Source: Pseudomonadota bacterium
Lineage (GTDB): Bacteria > Pseudomonadota > Gammaproteobacteria > Steroidobacterales > Steroidobacteraceae
DNA length: 8,190 nucleotides
Direction: 5' to 3'
Assembly: GCA_021817875.1 (NCBI GenBank)
Contig: JAKAFQ010000167.1
Location: 1-8,190 of the forward strand
In this document: one piece after another, positions 1 through 5,526 of the stretch
Layout: each line of letters begins with the position of its first letter
How positions within the stretch are numbered: position 1 is the first letter of the stretch
Position numbers and translations under genes: made by a program
The notes under the pieces: model-generated
Told to the model about the DNA's origin: nothing
The model's database searches: none
Seen by the model: the letters and a program-made list of their open reading frames with translations, nothing else

Positions 1-1
1 C

Positions 2-928
2 TTCGTGATCAATCGCTTCCGCGGCGATCAGGCGCTGCTCGATCCCGGGCTCGAGTGGCTCGAGAGGCACAGCGGCAAGCCGGTATTCGGCGTGCTGCCG
101 TACCTCGAGAACCTGCACCTCGACGCCGAGGACGGCATCCGCCGCGAGGCGGACTCGCACGCAATGCAGGCGGCGCGGCTGCGCGTGGTCGTACCGGTCA
201 CGCCGCGAATCTCCAATCACACCGATTTCGATCCGTTGCGCCAGCACCCGCAGATCGACTTCCGCTACACCGTGGACCCGCACGACGTACCGGGCGCCGA
301 TCTCATCCTCCTGCCCGGCTCGAAGTCCGTGTGCGCCGATCTTGCCTGGCTGCGCGAGCGCGGCTGGGGCGAGCGCCTGGCGCGACACCTGCGCTACGGC
401 GGGCGGCTGATCGGCATCTGTGGCGGCTTGCAGATGCTCGGCAAAACGATCGCCGATCCGCAGGGAGTCGAGGGACCGCCCGGGACCCGTCAGGGCTTCG
501 GCTGGCTCGAGCTGCACACGACGCTGGAAAGAGACAAGCAGCTGCGCAACGTCAGCGGCCGTCTGACGCTCACGTCCGCCTCGGTCCGCGGCTACGAGAT
601 CCACATGGGCCGCAGCAGCGGCGCGGCGCTCACCCGCCCCCTGATCGAGCTCGAGGACGGGCGAGTGGACGGGGCCATATCACCGGACGGACAGGTGCTG
701 GGCACGTACGTGCATGGGTTGTTCGAAGAGCCGGACGCGTGCTGCGCACTGCTGGCCTGGGCCGGGCTCGCCGCGCCCCTGCCGCTCGATCATCGCGAGC
801 GACGCGAGCACGCGCTCGAGCGCCTGGCGGATGCCGTGGAGAATTCCCTGAACCTCGGGCAGTTGCTGGGCAACATCGCCCCGGTGGGCGGGCCATCGGG
901 TCCACCGGATCCGGCCACGCGGCGATAG
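2..928 (+). CDS. cobQ: Cobyric acid synthase CobQ, C-terminal part (5' end outside window)
   Basis: CobQ amidates the b, d, e and g side chains of adenosylcobyrinic acid a,c-diamide, using glutamine and ATP, in cytoplasmic cobalamin synthesis. The reading frame is open from the window edge (TTC at 2-4 precedes the apparent GTG at 5), and the first residues F-V-I-N-R-F-R-G-D are the conserved stretch in the middle of CobQ, so the N-terminal ATPase half is cut off by the window. Numbering from the GTG at 5, the class I amidotransferase domain follows: LPGSK (103-107), the nucleophile elbow GICGG with Cys139, GYEIHMG (197-203), and YVHGLFE with the catalytic His237. All key residues are intact. 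The stop is TAG at 926-928. The last 20 or so residues are Gly/Pro rich and look like a non-conserved tail. No cobalamin neighbour lies downstream, so cobQ may be the last gene of its operon. An 8-bp inverted repeat (909-916 with 943-950) spans the stop but has a 26-nt loop and no T-run, so it is a poor terminator candidate. Confidence 0.95.
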   Translation, partial: FVINRFRGDQALLDPGLEWLERHSGKPVFGVLPYLENLHLDAEDGIRREADSHAMQAARLRVVVPVTPRISNHTDFDPLRQHPQIDFRYTVDPHDVPGADLILLPGSKSVCADLAWLRERGWGERLARHLRYGGRLIGICGGLQMLGKTIADPQGVEGPPGTRQGFGWLELHTTLERDKQLRNVSGRLTLTSASVRGYEIHMGRSSGAALTRPLIELEDGRVDGAISPDGQVLGTYVHGLFEEPDACCALLAWAGLAAPLPLDHRERREHALERLADAVENSLNLGQLLGNIAPVGGPSGPPDPATRR

Positions 929-1265
929 CGCAGGGATCCACGGGCCGGATGTTCAGGCGAGGACCGACTGCGCCGACAGCCCCAGCGGATCGAGCACCCG
1001 GGCAAGTCGCTGAGACACCGGAGCCGGCACGAGGACTCGTGGCGGCATGCGGCCTTCGCGCCACGCCTCACGCGCACGCCGGATCAGCACTCCACGCCTG
1101 TCCGCTACCGGGACCCCCGACCCCACCGGACACCGGATGGGCCTTTCAGCGCCCGCGCGCCTCACGGGCGACATGAGTCGCTGGCGCCCGCAGGCTCTCT
1201 ATTGCGCTCCGCGACTGCTCCGGGTCCCCGGCTCACCGGCGATGCGACCGGGTCTACTTTTCGAT
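929..1265. other. Spacer between cobQ and hicAB with no convincing gene
   Basis: I see no gene here that I can defend. A 73-codon minus-strand frame (953-1174, ATG at 1174) is open. Its last 40 residues, ending near LARVLDPLGLSAQSVLA, look more protein-like than a random GC-rich frame, but I recognise no family and see no good ribosome binding site. It could be a small unknown gene or the remnant of one. No tRNA, CRISPR array or insertion-sequence end is visible. Confidence 0.4.
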
Positions 1266-1287
1266 ATGGTACCACTAGTGGTACCAT
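1266..1287. promoter_or_regulatory. 22-bp perfect palindrome, likely hicAB operator
   Basis: Positions 1266-1287 form a perfect 22-bp palindrome. Its core is TGGTACCA (1267-1274), CTAG (1275-1278), TGGTACCA (1279-1286). Each 8-mer is itself palindromic, so the site is both a direct and an inverted repeat with a 12-bp centre-to-centre spacing. It ends 6 nt before the hicA GTG and a possible -10 (TATGGT, 1265-1270) overlaps it, so a bound repressor would block transcription or initiation. Ribbon-helix-helix antitoxins typically bind short palindromic boxes in pairs, and HicB here has such a C-terminus. That HicB binds this site is inferred from position and symmetry. I see no good -35 box. Confidence 0.75.
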
Positions 1288-1293
1288 GCCTTC

Positions 1294-1551
1294 GTGGCTT
1301 CCGTGGACAAGATCCTCGAGCAGATGCGCCGGGAGCCGGCCAATGTCCGGTTCACCGATCTCCTGAAGGTCTGCGAGAGGTACTTCGGCAAGCCTCGCCA
1401 GCATGGCACCAGCCATGCCATCTTCAAAACACCGTGGGCGGGAGACCCACGGGTCAATATCCAGAACGCCAAGGGACGCGCCAAGCCGTATCAGGTTCGG
1501 CAGGTCCTGCAGGCGATTCAGAAATTGGAGGACCAGAGCCATGCGAACTGA
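1294..1551 (+). CDS. hicA: HicA toxin, mRNA interferase
   Basis: HicA toxins are small double-stranded-RNA-binding-fold ribonucleases that cleave mRNA and arrest growth until neutralised by HicB. This 85-residue protein is of normal length for the subfamily that begins with SVDKILEQMR. It has the G-T-S-H motif (38-41), with the presumed catalytic His41 followed by a hydrophobic strand, then DPRVNIQN (51-58) and a C-terminal helix (about 66-80). I chose the GTG at 1294, which keeps the conserved N-terminus; the GTG at 1303 is an alternative. There is no clear Shine-Dalgarno sequence, because the space is taken by the palindrome. The ATG at 1286, inside that palindrome, is in another frame and opens only a 26-codon frame ending at 1366. 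The 3' end overlaps hicB by 11 nt, so translation is probably coupled. Toxin-first order is usual for hicAB. Confidence 0.92.
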   Translation: MASVDKILEQMRREPANVRFTDLLKVCERYFGKPRQHGTSHAIFKTPWAGDPRVNIQNAKGRAKPYQVRQVLQAIQKLEDQSHAN

Positions 1552-1864
1552 TCACTACACCTACCGGGTCACCTGGTCAGCCGAGGACCAGGAGCACATC
1601 GGGCTCTGCGCCGAATTCCCCTCGCTCTCCTGGCTCGCCAAGACCCCCAATGCCGCATTGCAGGGAATCCGCCGAGTGGTGGCGCGTGTGGTCACGGATA
1701 TGAAGGCGAGCGGCGAGACCGTTCCGCCCGCGCTCGCGGAGCGACACTTCAGCGGCGAGTTTCGCGTGCGCATCCCCCCCGAAGTGCATCGGGCACTCTC
1801 CATTGAGGCGGCCGAGCAGGGGGTCAGCCTCAATCGCCTGGTGAGTGCCAAACTGGTCGCCTGA
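1541..1864 (+). CDS. hicB: HicB antitoxin with ribbon-helix-helix C-terminus
   Basis: HicB antitoxins bind and block HicA and usually repress their own operon. The 107-residue protein has two parts. Residues 1-65 are the partially degraded RNase-H-like HicB fold, with strands YTYRVTWS and HIGLCAEFPSLS and then a helix rich in Arg and Val. Residues 73-105 match a ribbon-helix-helix DNA-binding domain: the strand EFRVRIPP, a helix HRALSIEAAEQ, and the turn GVSLNRLV leading to helix 2. The ATG at 1541 is favoured because GGAGGA at 1527-1532 lies 8 nt upstream; this site is much stronger than anything before hicA, which would favour antitoxin production. The open frame extends further upstream, but only as a shadow of hicA. 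The gene overlaps the end of hicA by 11 nt. The palindrome at 1266-1287 is the natural candidate for its binding site. Confidence 0.94.
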   Translation: MRTDHYTYRVTWSAEDQEHIGLCAEFPSLSWLAKTPNAALQGIRRVVARVVTDMKASGETVPPALAERHFSGEFRVRIPPEVHRALSIEAAEQGVSLNRLVSAKLVA

Positions 1865-1899
1865 TCCCGGCCGGCACCGACTTCGAGGCGAGACGGGGT

Positions 1900-2093
1900 T
1901 CCTCGGAGTTCCCCGCTTGGCAAAATCGCCAGCCGGGCATCTTCATATCTTCCGGGCAGGTCGCCCCGTCCAGGCGGCCAGGCTGCACATTCAGCCGCTT
2001 GGCGTGCTCGGGCCGGATGCCAGCCCTGGAGCACGTCCTGAAGAATCGTTCGAGACCGTCGTGCCGGAAGCTTCTGATCCTGTCCCCGTACAT
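1900..2093 (-). pseudogene. higB: Decayed HigB-type toxin (RelE/ParE superfamily) relic
   Basis: Read on the minus strand from an ATG at 2093, the frame gives RIRSFRHDGLERFFRT, then AGIRPEHAKRL, then PEDMKMPGWRF. These are the familiar N-terminal and central blocks of HigB, the ribosome-dependent mRNA endonuclease of higBA systems. Intact HigB continues with a block like LHPLKGELKG and a Gly-Asn-Trp-Arg strand. Here the frame loses homology right after GWRF (about 1923), while the next frame gives LPSGELRG (1923-1900), consistent with a small deletion causing a frameshift. The remaining third of the toxin is missing, and hicB occupies that place on the other strand. No HigA antitoxin follows. 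The recognition is from memory of the family, not from an alignment. It is almost certainly non-functional. Confidence 0.7.
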
Positions 2094-2188
2094 CGCGTAA
2101 CGACACACGATGCAATGACGGGAGCAAGCCTCGGACGATCCAGGCAGCACCCGCCGGTCTCCGGAACGCCTCGGCGCCGGCGCCCGCA

Positions 2189-2467
2189 TCACCCGGGGTC
2201 CAGAGGACTCCACTCGGTCTGCTCCACGGTCGGATGCTCCGCGAGCTTCGCCCCGATCACCGCGAGCTGCTGAGGGCTGAGGCCCCGGGTCTCGACGCGG
2301 ATGTGCTGCGCGCCGCGGCTGTCCAGCTCTGCCACGACCCGCTGCGGCACGACGTTCAGGATCTGAAAATAGCTGAGCACGCGGGCGAGCGCTGCAGGAT
2401 CGGGCTGGGCGAGCACCCGCAGACAGAGCGCGGCGAAGCACCCCGGCGCCTCGTGCCCAGCGTTCAC
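2189..2467 (-). CDS. Small protein with ACT-like (ferredoxin-fold) pattern, last gene of the peptide operon
   Basis: From a GTG at 2467 this frame encodes 92 residues, about 75 of which alternate as strand-helix-strand-strand-helix-strand: a strand FAALCLRVLA, a helix after PDPAALARVLSYF, a strand RVVAELDS, a strand HIRVETRG, a helix PQQLAVIGAKLAEH, and a short final strand. This is the order of an ACT or related ferredoxin-like domain, often used for binding small ligands such as amino acids. I do not recognise a named family, and no catalytic motif is visible. The Shine-Dalgarno region is weak, so the start is uncertain. The upstream part of the same open frame overlaps the 3' end of the epimerase gene and looks like a shadow. 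The gene begins 76 nt after the epimerase stop, so it probably shares the transcript. It could sense or bind an amino acid released by the pathway; that is a guess from context. Confidence 0.62.
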   Translation of the reverse strand: MNAGHEAPGCFAALCLRVLAQPDPAALARVLSYFQILNVVPQRVVAELDSRGAQHIRVETRGLSPQQLAVIGAKLAEHPTVEQTEWSPLDPG

Positions 2468-2543
2468 CCCGGGCGCGCCCCGCTCGTACGACCTGCGGAC
2501 CGCGACGCTCGGCCCCGACGTGCCGCGCCCACCGCACCCGCAC

Positions 2544-3545
2544 TCAGTCCGCGGCCCGGTGATCGGCGGGGAAGCCCCACACCTGCGGGCAGCACACCGT
2601 GCCATCACGGTAGACCGCCGCCGGGGCGCGGTCCTCCCGAAGAAACAGCGGCGCGTCCAGATCGACCAGGTCACACAGCTGTCCGAGGACGCACGCCGGC
2701 GCAATCCCGAGCGTCGTGCTCGACATGCATCCGACCATCGGCCGCATCCCGAGTCGGCGGATCTCGCGCACCATCAGCAGCGCCTCGGTCAATCCGCCGC
2801 ATTTGTCGAGTTTGATGTTGACGACGTCGAAGACACCGTGAGCGCGGGAAAGGTCGGCCATCGCCTGGACGCTTTCGTCGGCCGCGAGTGGAATCGGCGA
2901 GCGCAGGCCGTGCAATTGCGCCTCCTGCCCCACCGGCAGCGGTTGCTCGATCAACTGCACGCCCAGGGCATGGAGGTCCGGCAACAGTGCCTCGAGCGAT
3001 GCGCGCCGCAGTCCCTGATTGGCATCAATGCCGATCCACGCCTCCGGCCGGGCGGCGCGCACGGCCTGCACGCGCTCGAGGTCGTCCTCGCCGGTGAGCT
3101 TCAGTTTCAGCCGCGGCGCCGCCGCGAACTGCCGTGCCGCCTGCGCCATGCGATCCGGTGAGTCGGCGCCGAGGGTGTACGTCGTTGGCAGCGCGCGCGG
3201 AGCGCCGGCGTTCGCGCGCTCGTACACCGAGACGCCCGAGCACTTGGCCTCGAGATCCCACAGCGCCGCATCGAGCGCCGCCCGTGCCCCACCCGCAGGC
3301 AGCACCTCGCGCAGCGCGGTGCGCGAAATGCCGGACTCGAGCCGCGCGCGAACCCGCTCGATCTGCTCGGCCATCCGCTGCGGATGCTCCTCGTGGTAGT
3401 ACACTCCGCTTGCCTCTCCACGCCCGAGGATGCCGTGGTGCTCGATTTCGACCACCAGGACGTCGAAATGCGTGAACACGTAGCCGGAGATGCGCACCGG
3501 CTCTTTCATGGGCCAGCGCTCAGGGAGGACGCTGATGTTCAACAT
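2544..3545 (-). CDS. Dipeptide epimerase (L-Ala-D/L-Glu epimerase-like, enolase superfamily)
   Basis: This 333-residue protein has the enolase-superfamily layout: an N-terminal capping domain (about 1-115) and a TIM barrel. Barrel motifs are all present: KLK (Lys147, Lys149, general base strand), metal ligands Asp174 (GIDANQ), Glu200 (IEQPLP) and Asp223 (ADES), then NIKLDKCGG with Lys245/Lys248, GCMSS (272-276), and D-L-D (295-297). A late DxD motif that holds the substrate's alpha-ammonium group is characteristic of dipeptide epimerases and argues against muconate-cycloisomerase or racemase roles. The enzymes interconvert L,D and L,L dipeptides in a Mg2+-dependent reaction, typically in recycling of murein peptides. 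Exact dipeptide specificity cannot be read from sequence. I chose the ATG at 3545, with a GAGG 5 nt upstream; an ATG at 3629 would add 28 residues unlike the family. It follows the serine hydrolase gene by 111 nt. Confidence 0.93.
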   Translation of the reverse strand: MLNISVLPERWPMKEPVRISGYVFTHFDVLVVEIEHHGILGRGEASGVYYHEEHPQRMAEQIERVRARLESGISRTALREVLPAGGARAALDAALWDLEAKCSGVSVYERANAGAPRALPTTYTLGADSPDRMAQAARQFAAAPRLKLKLTGEDDLERVQAVRAARPEAWIGIDANQGLRRASLEALLPDLHALGVQLIEQPLPVGQEAQLHGLRSPIPLAADESVQAMADLSRAHGVFDVVNIKLDKCGGLTEALLMVREIRRLGMRPMVGCMSSTTLGIAPACVLGQLCDLVDLDAPLFLREDRAPAAVYRDGTVCCPQVWGFPADHRAAD

Positions 3546-3656
3546 GGATACCTCATCGACCCACCACTGCGCTGAATTGGCGGACCCATCGAGCCGGCCC
3601 GTCCCGGCTGACGCAGCTGCGAGACCCATTCCGTTCGTGTCGTGGGGGCACGACGG

Positions 3657-5240
3657 CTATGCCGCCCGCAGGAAACGCACGTTGCGCATGCGATCGGCAC
3701 TGAGCGTAAAGCCCTCGGCGTACGCTGCGAACGTCAGCACACCACCCATCGGGGAAAGCGGATCGAGCGCCTGGGCCTGCCAGACCTCGGCACTGAGCGG
3801 CCTCAGCGCGTACCGGGCGTCGCCGAAGCGGCCCTCGGTGATCAAGCGCGCCTCCCCGCCCTCCTCCAGGACCTGCGCGGTCACCGCCAGTCCGTCGCAG
3901 CGGTAGCGCCCCCGGTACGGGGCGATCGCTGCGGCGGTCGCCGGCACCAGTCGCTCGAGCACATCCTCGGCGCCGAACTCGCGGAACACGAGGCCGCGGC
4001 CCTCGGTCCGGACCGACTGGCCGAGGAACGAGAACATCGGCGAGAGCCGCCAGGCACCCGGTCCCGCAGCGCTCAGACTCATCGGCATGCCGCCGTCGAC
4101 CCGAAGGCAGGCGCGCCCGTCGAGCGCCATCAGTTCCAGGATTCGCCCGGAACTCCGCGAGCGGTAGACGCCGCAGAGGCTCGGATCGATGGCGCCGTCG
4201 GCCGCCGCGTCCAGTCCGGGCACACAGGCATCGATGACCTGAAAGGCCAGATCGATCGCATTGGCATCTGCGCGGTTCGTCGCGATGGAAATATCCAGGC
4301 CTGCCGCGGGCACCTTGATCATCTGCGAGTTCCCGCCGAAGACCCCGCCGGCGTGCGAGAGCGTCGCGACGCCTCGATAGCGCTGCGCAACCAGTCCGAA
4401 CCCGTACGACGTGGGAGTGCCGTCCGCAAGCGCACCGGGCGAGCGCAGCGCGCGCCAGGTGGCCGGCGAGCCGATCACCGGAGCGTCCATGTGACGCAGC
4501 CAGCGCACCATGTCGTCCATGGTCGAGACGACGCCGCCGGCGCCGGTGAGCTCCATGCCCATGGTTGCCTTGGTGTATCCGTGGCGCGGATCGAGCATGT
4601 GCAGCGCGGCGCTGTTGGGCAGGAAGTCGCTGTCCCAGCGGCGCAGCCGGGTGTCGTACATGCCGGCTGGCGCGAAGATCCGCTGCTCGAGCACGTCCTC
4701 GAGCCGCTGTCCGGTAATGCGCTCTATCGCCGCCGTCAGCAGAAGATAGCCTCCGTTGTTGTAGCTCCAGCCGGCCCCGGCGGAAAATTCCCGATCGTCG
4801 ATCTGCCGGTAGCATTCCAGCAGCTGCGCATCGCTGATCGTGCGCCCGATGCCGTGCATGAACATCGACACCTGGAAAACATCGCGCAGGCCGCTGGTGT
4901 GGCCCATCAGCGCGCGCATCGTCACGGCGCCATTCACGGGATGCAGCCGCGGAACGTACTCTCCGACCTGCGCCTCGAGGCTGGCGCGCCCGTCTTCGCA
5001 AAGAAGCAGGAACGCGAGCGCGGCGAAGTGTTTCGTGGTAGAGCCGATACGCATGCGCGTCGCCGGCGTGAGCAGCACGGGCAGTTCCATGTTGGCCAGC
5101 CCGAAGCCGCCCCGATAGACCGGCCGACCGTCGATGGCAACGGCAACGGCGACGCCGGGCAGCCGGCACTGATCGTACGGTGCGAAGATTGAATCCAGTG
5201 CCTTCGGATCGCAGACGGCCGGATGCGTATGCTCGTTCAT
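3657..5240 (-). CDS. D-aminopeptidase-like serine hydrolase (peptidase family S12, beta-lactamase fold)
   Basis: The 527-residue protein carries the three active-site motifs of penicillin-recognising serine hydrolases: S-T-T-K (Ser67 to Lys70, in GSTTKHF), Y-N-N (Tyr160 to Asn162) and H-A-G (His296 to Gly298). The catalytic domain ends near residue 345. About 180 further residues, with blocks starting near GVYRSRSSGR and YRGRYRCDG, form two C-terminal beta-rich domains. Length, motif spacing, the H-x-G third motif and this three-domain plan match Ochrobactrum-type D-aminopeptidase (about 520 residues, motif serine near 62), which releases N-terminal D-residues from peptides and amides. A D-amino-acid amidase or esterase remains possible. 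There is no signal peptide, so it should act in the cytoplasm. The ATG at 5240 has GGGAG 6 nt upstream, and the preceding small gene stops 3 nt before it, which suggests translational coupling. Its pairing with a dipeptide epimerase supports a D-peptide catabolic role. Confidence 0.9.
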   Translation of the reverse strand: MNEHTHPAVCDPKALDSIFAPYDQCRLPGVAVAVAIDGRPVYRGGFGLANMELPVLLTPATRMRIGSTTKHFAALAFLLLCEDGRASLEAQVGEYVPRLHPVNGAVTMRALMGHTSGLRDVFQVSMFMHGIGRTISDAQLLECYRQIDDREFSAGAGWSYNNGGYLLLTAAIERITGQRLEDVLEQRIFAPAGMYDTRLRRWDSDFLPNSAALHMLDPRHGYTKATMGMELTGAGGVVSTMDDMVRWLRHMDAPVIGSPATWRALRSPGALADGTPTSYGFGLVAQRYRGVATLSHAGGVFGGNSQMIKVPAAGLDISIATNRADANAIDLAFQVIDACVPGLDAAADGAIDPSLCGVYRSRSSGRILELMALDGRACLRVDGGMPMSLSAAGPGAWRLSPMFSFLGQSVRTEGRGLVFREFGAEDVLERLVPATAAAIAPYRGRYRCDGLAVTAQVLEEGGEARLITEGRFGDARYALRPLSAEVWQAQALDPLSPMGGVLTFAAYAEGFTLSADRMRNVRFLRAA

Positions 5241-5243
5241 CGG

Positions 5244-5489
5244 TTACTCCCGAGGGAATCCTGGTTGTGGCGGCCGCAGGCGTGCCGCTCGGCCGGAGCG
5301 CATACACCGGGCGAAGCACAGCGCGGCGACCGCGGTCAGATCGGCGAGCCCCACCTGCACGTCAGGCAGGTGCCGCGCCCATGTCATCCGGTCGACCAAC
5401 GGCCCTGAGCCATCCTGGTCCATGACCGAGACAATCGCGACTGCCACGAGGATGCCGGCGCCCGTCCACCCCCGCCAGGGTGCGGGCAC
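5244..5489 (-). CDS. Small putative membrane protein, unknown function
   Basis: An 81-codon frame runs from a GTG at 5489 to a TAA that ends 3 nt before the ATG of the serine hydrolase. GGAGG lies 10 nt upstream of the GTG. The product has a hydrophobic stretch near its N-terminus (TGAGILVAVAIVSVM, about 9-23) and a second, weaker one (VGLADLTAVAALCFA, about 44-58), with a basic C-terminus (RSGRAARLR), so a two-helix inner-membrane hairpin is plausible. I do not recognise a family. The open frame extends upstream into the receptor gene, but that part is a shadow. Evidence that it is real is its exact fit between two operon genes (37 nt after the receptor stop) and its non-random hydrophobic pattern. 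It could be a non-coding spacer with a chance frame. A later start at the ATG at 5423 would remove the first helix. Confidence 0.45.
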   Translation of the reverse strand: MPAPWRGWTGAGILVAVAIVSVMDQDGSGPLVDRMTWARHLPDVQVGLADLTAVAALCFARCMRSGRAARLRPPQPGFPRE

Positions 5490-5526
5490 CTCCCGAGATC
5501 CTCCACAGGCCTCATGTGCTCGCCGC

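Noticed and set aside
909..950. 8-bp inverted repeat around the cobQ stop as a terminator
   Set aside because: The loop would be 26 nt, with no T-run; it is too weak to call.
55..1176. A 373-codon plus-strand open frame over cobQ
   Set aside because: Arg/Ala/Pro-rich shadow; cobQ motifs are in the other frame.
1286..1366. ATG-initiated 26-codon frame starting in the palindrome, as a leader peptide or true hicA start
   Set aside because: It is out of frame with hicA, has Ser/Arg/Pro-rich content and no separate ribosome-binding site, so it is more likely a chance ATG created by the operator.
2173..2184. 12-bp palindrome GGCGCCGGCGCC as terminator of the operon
   Set aside because: It has no loop and no following T-run, and such palindromes are common by chance in high-GC DNA.
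3642..5192. A 516-codon plus-strand open frame
   Set aside because: It is antisense to the serine hydrolase, with His/Arg/Gln-rich low-complexity content and no motif; a shadow of the real gene.
3657..5240. Class C beta-lactamase (AmpC) as the identity of the serine hydrolase
   Set aside because: AmpC enzymes are about 380 residues with a signal peptide and a K-T-G third motif; this protein has 527 residues, no signal peptide and H-A-G.
3553..5319. A 588-codon minus-strand open frame overlapping the serine hydrolase
   Set aside because: It is very rich in Arg and Ala, has no family motifs, and lies over the D-aminopeptidase-like gene, whose active-site motifs are all in the other frame. It is a high-GC shadow.
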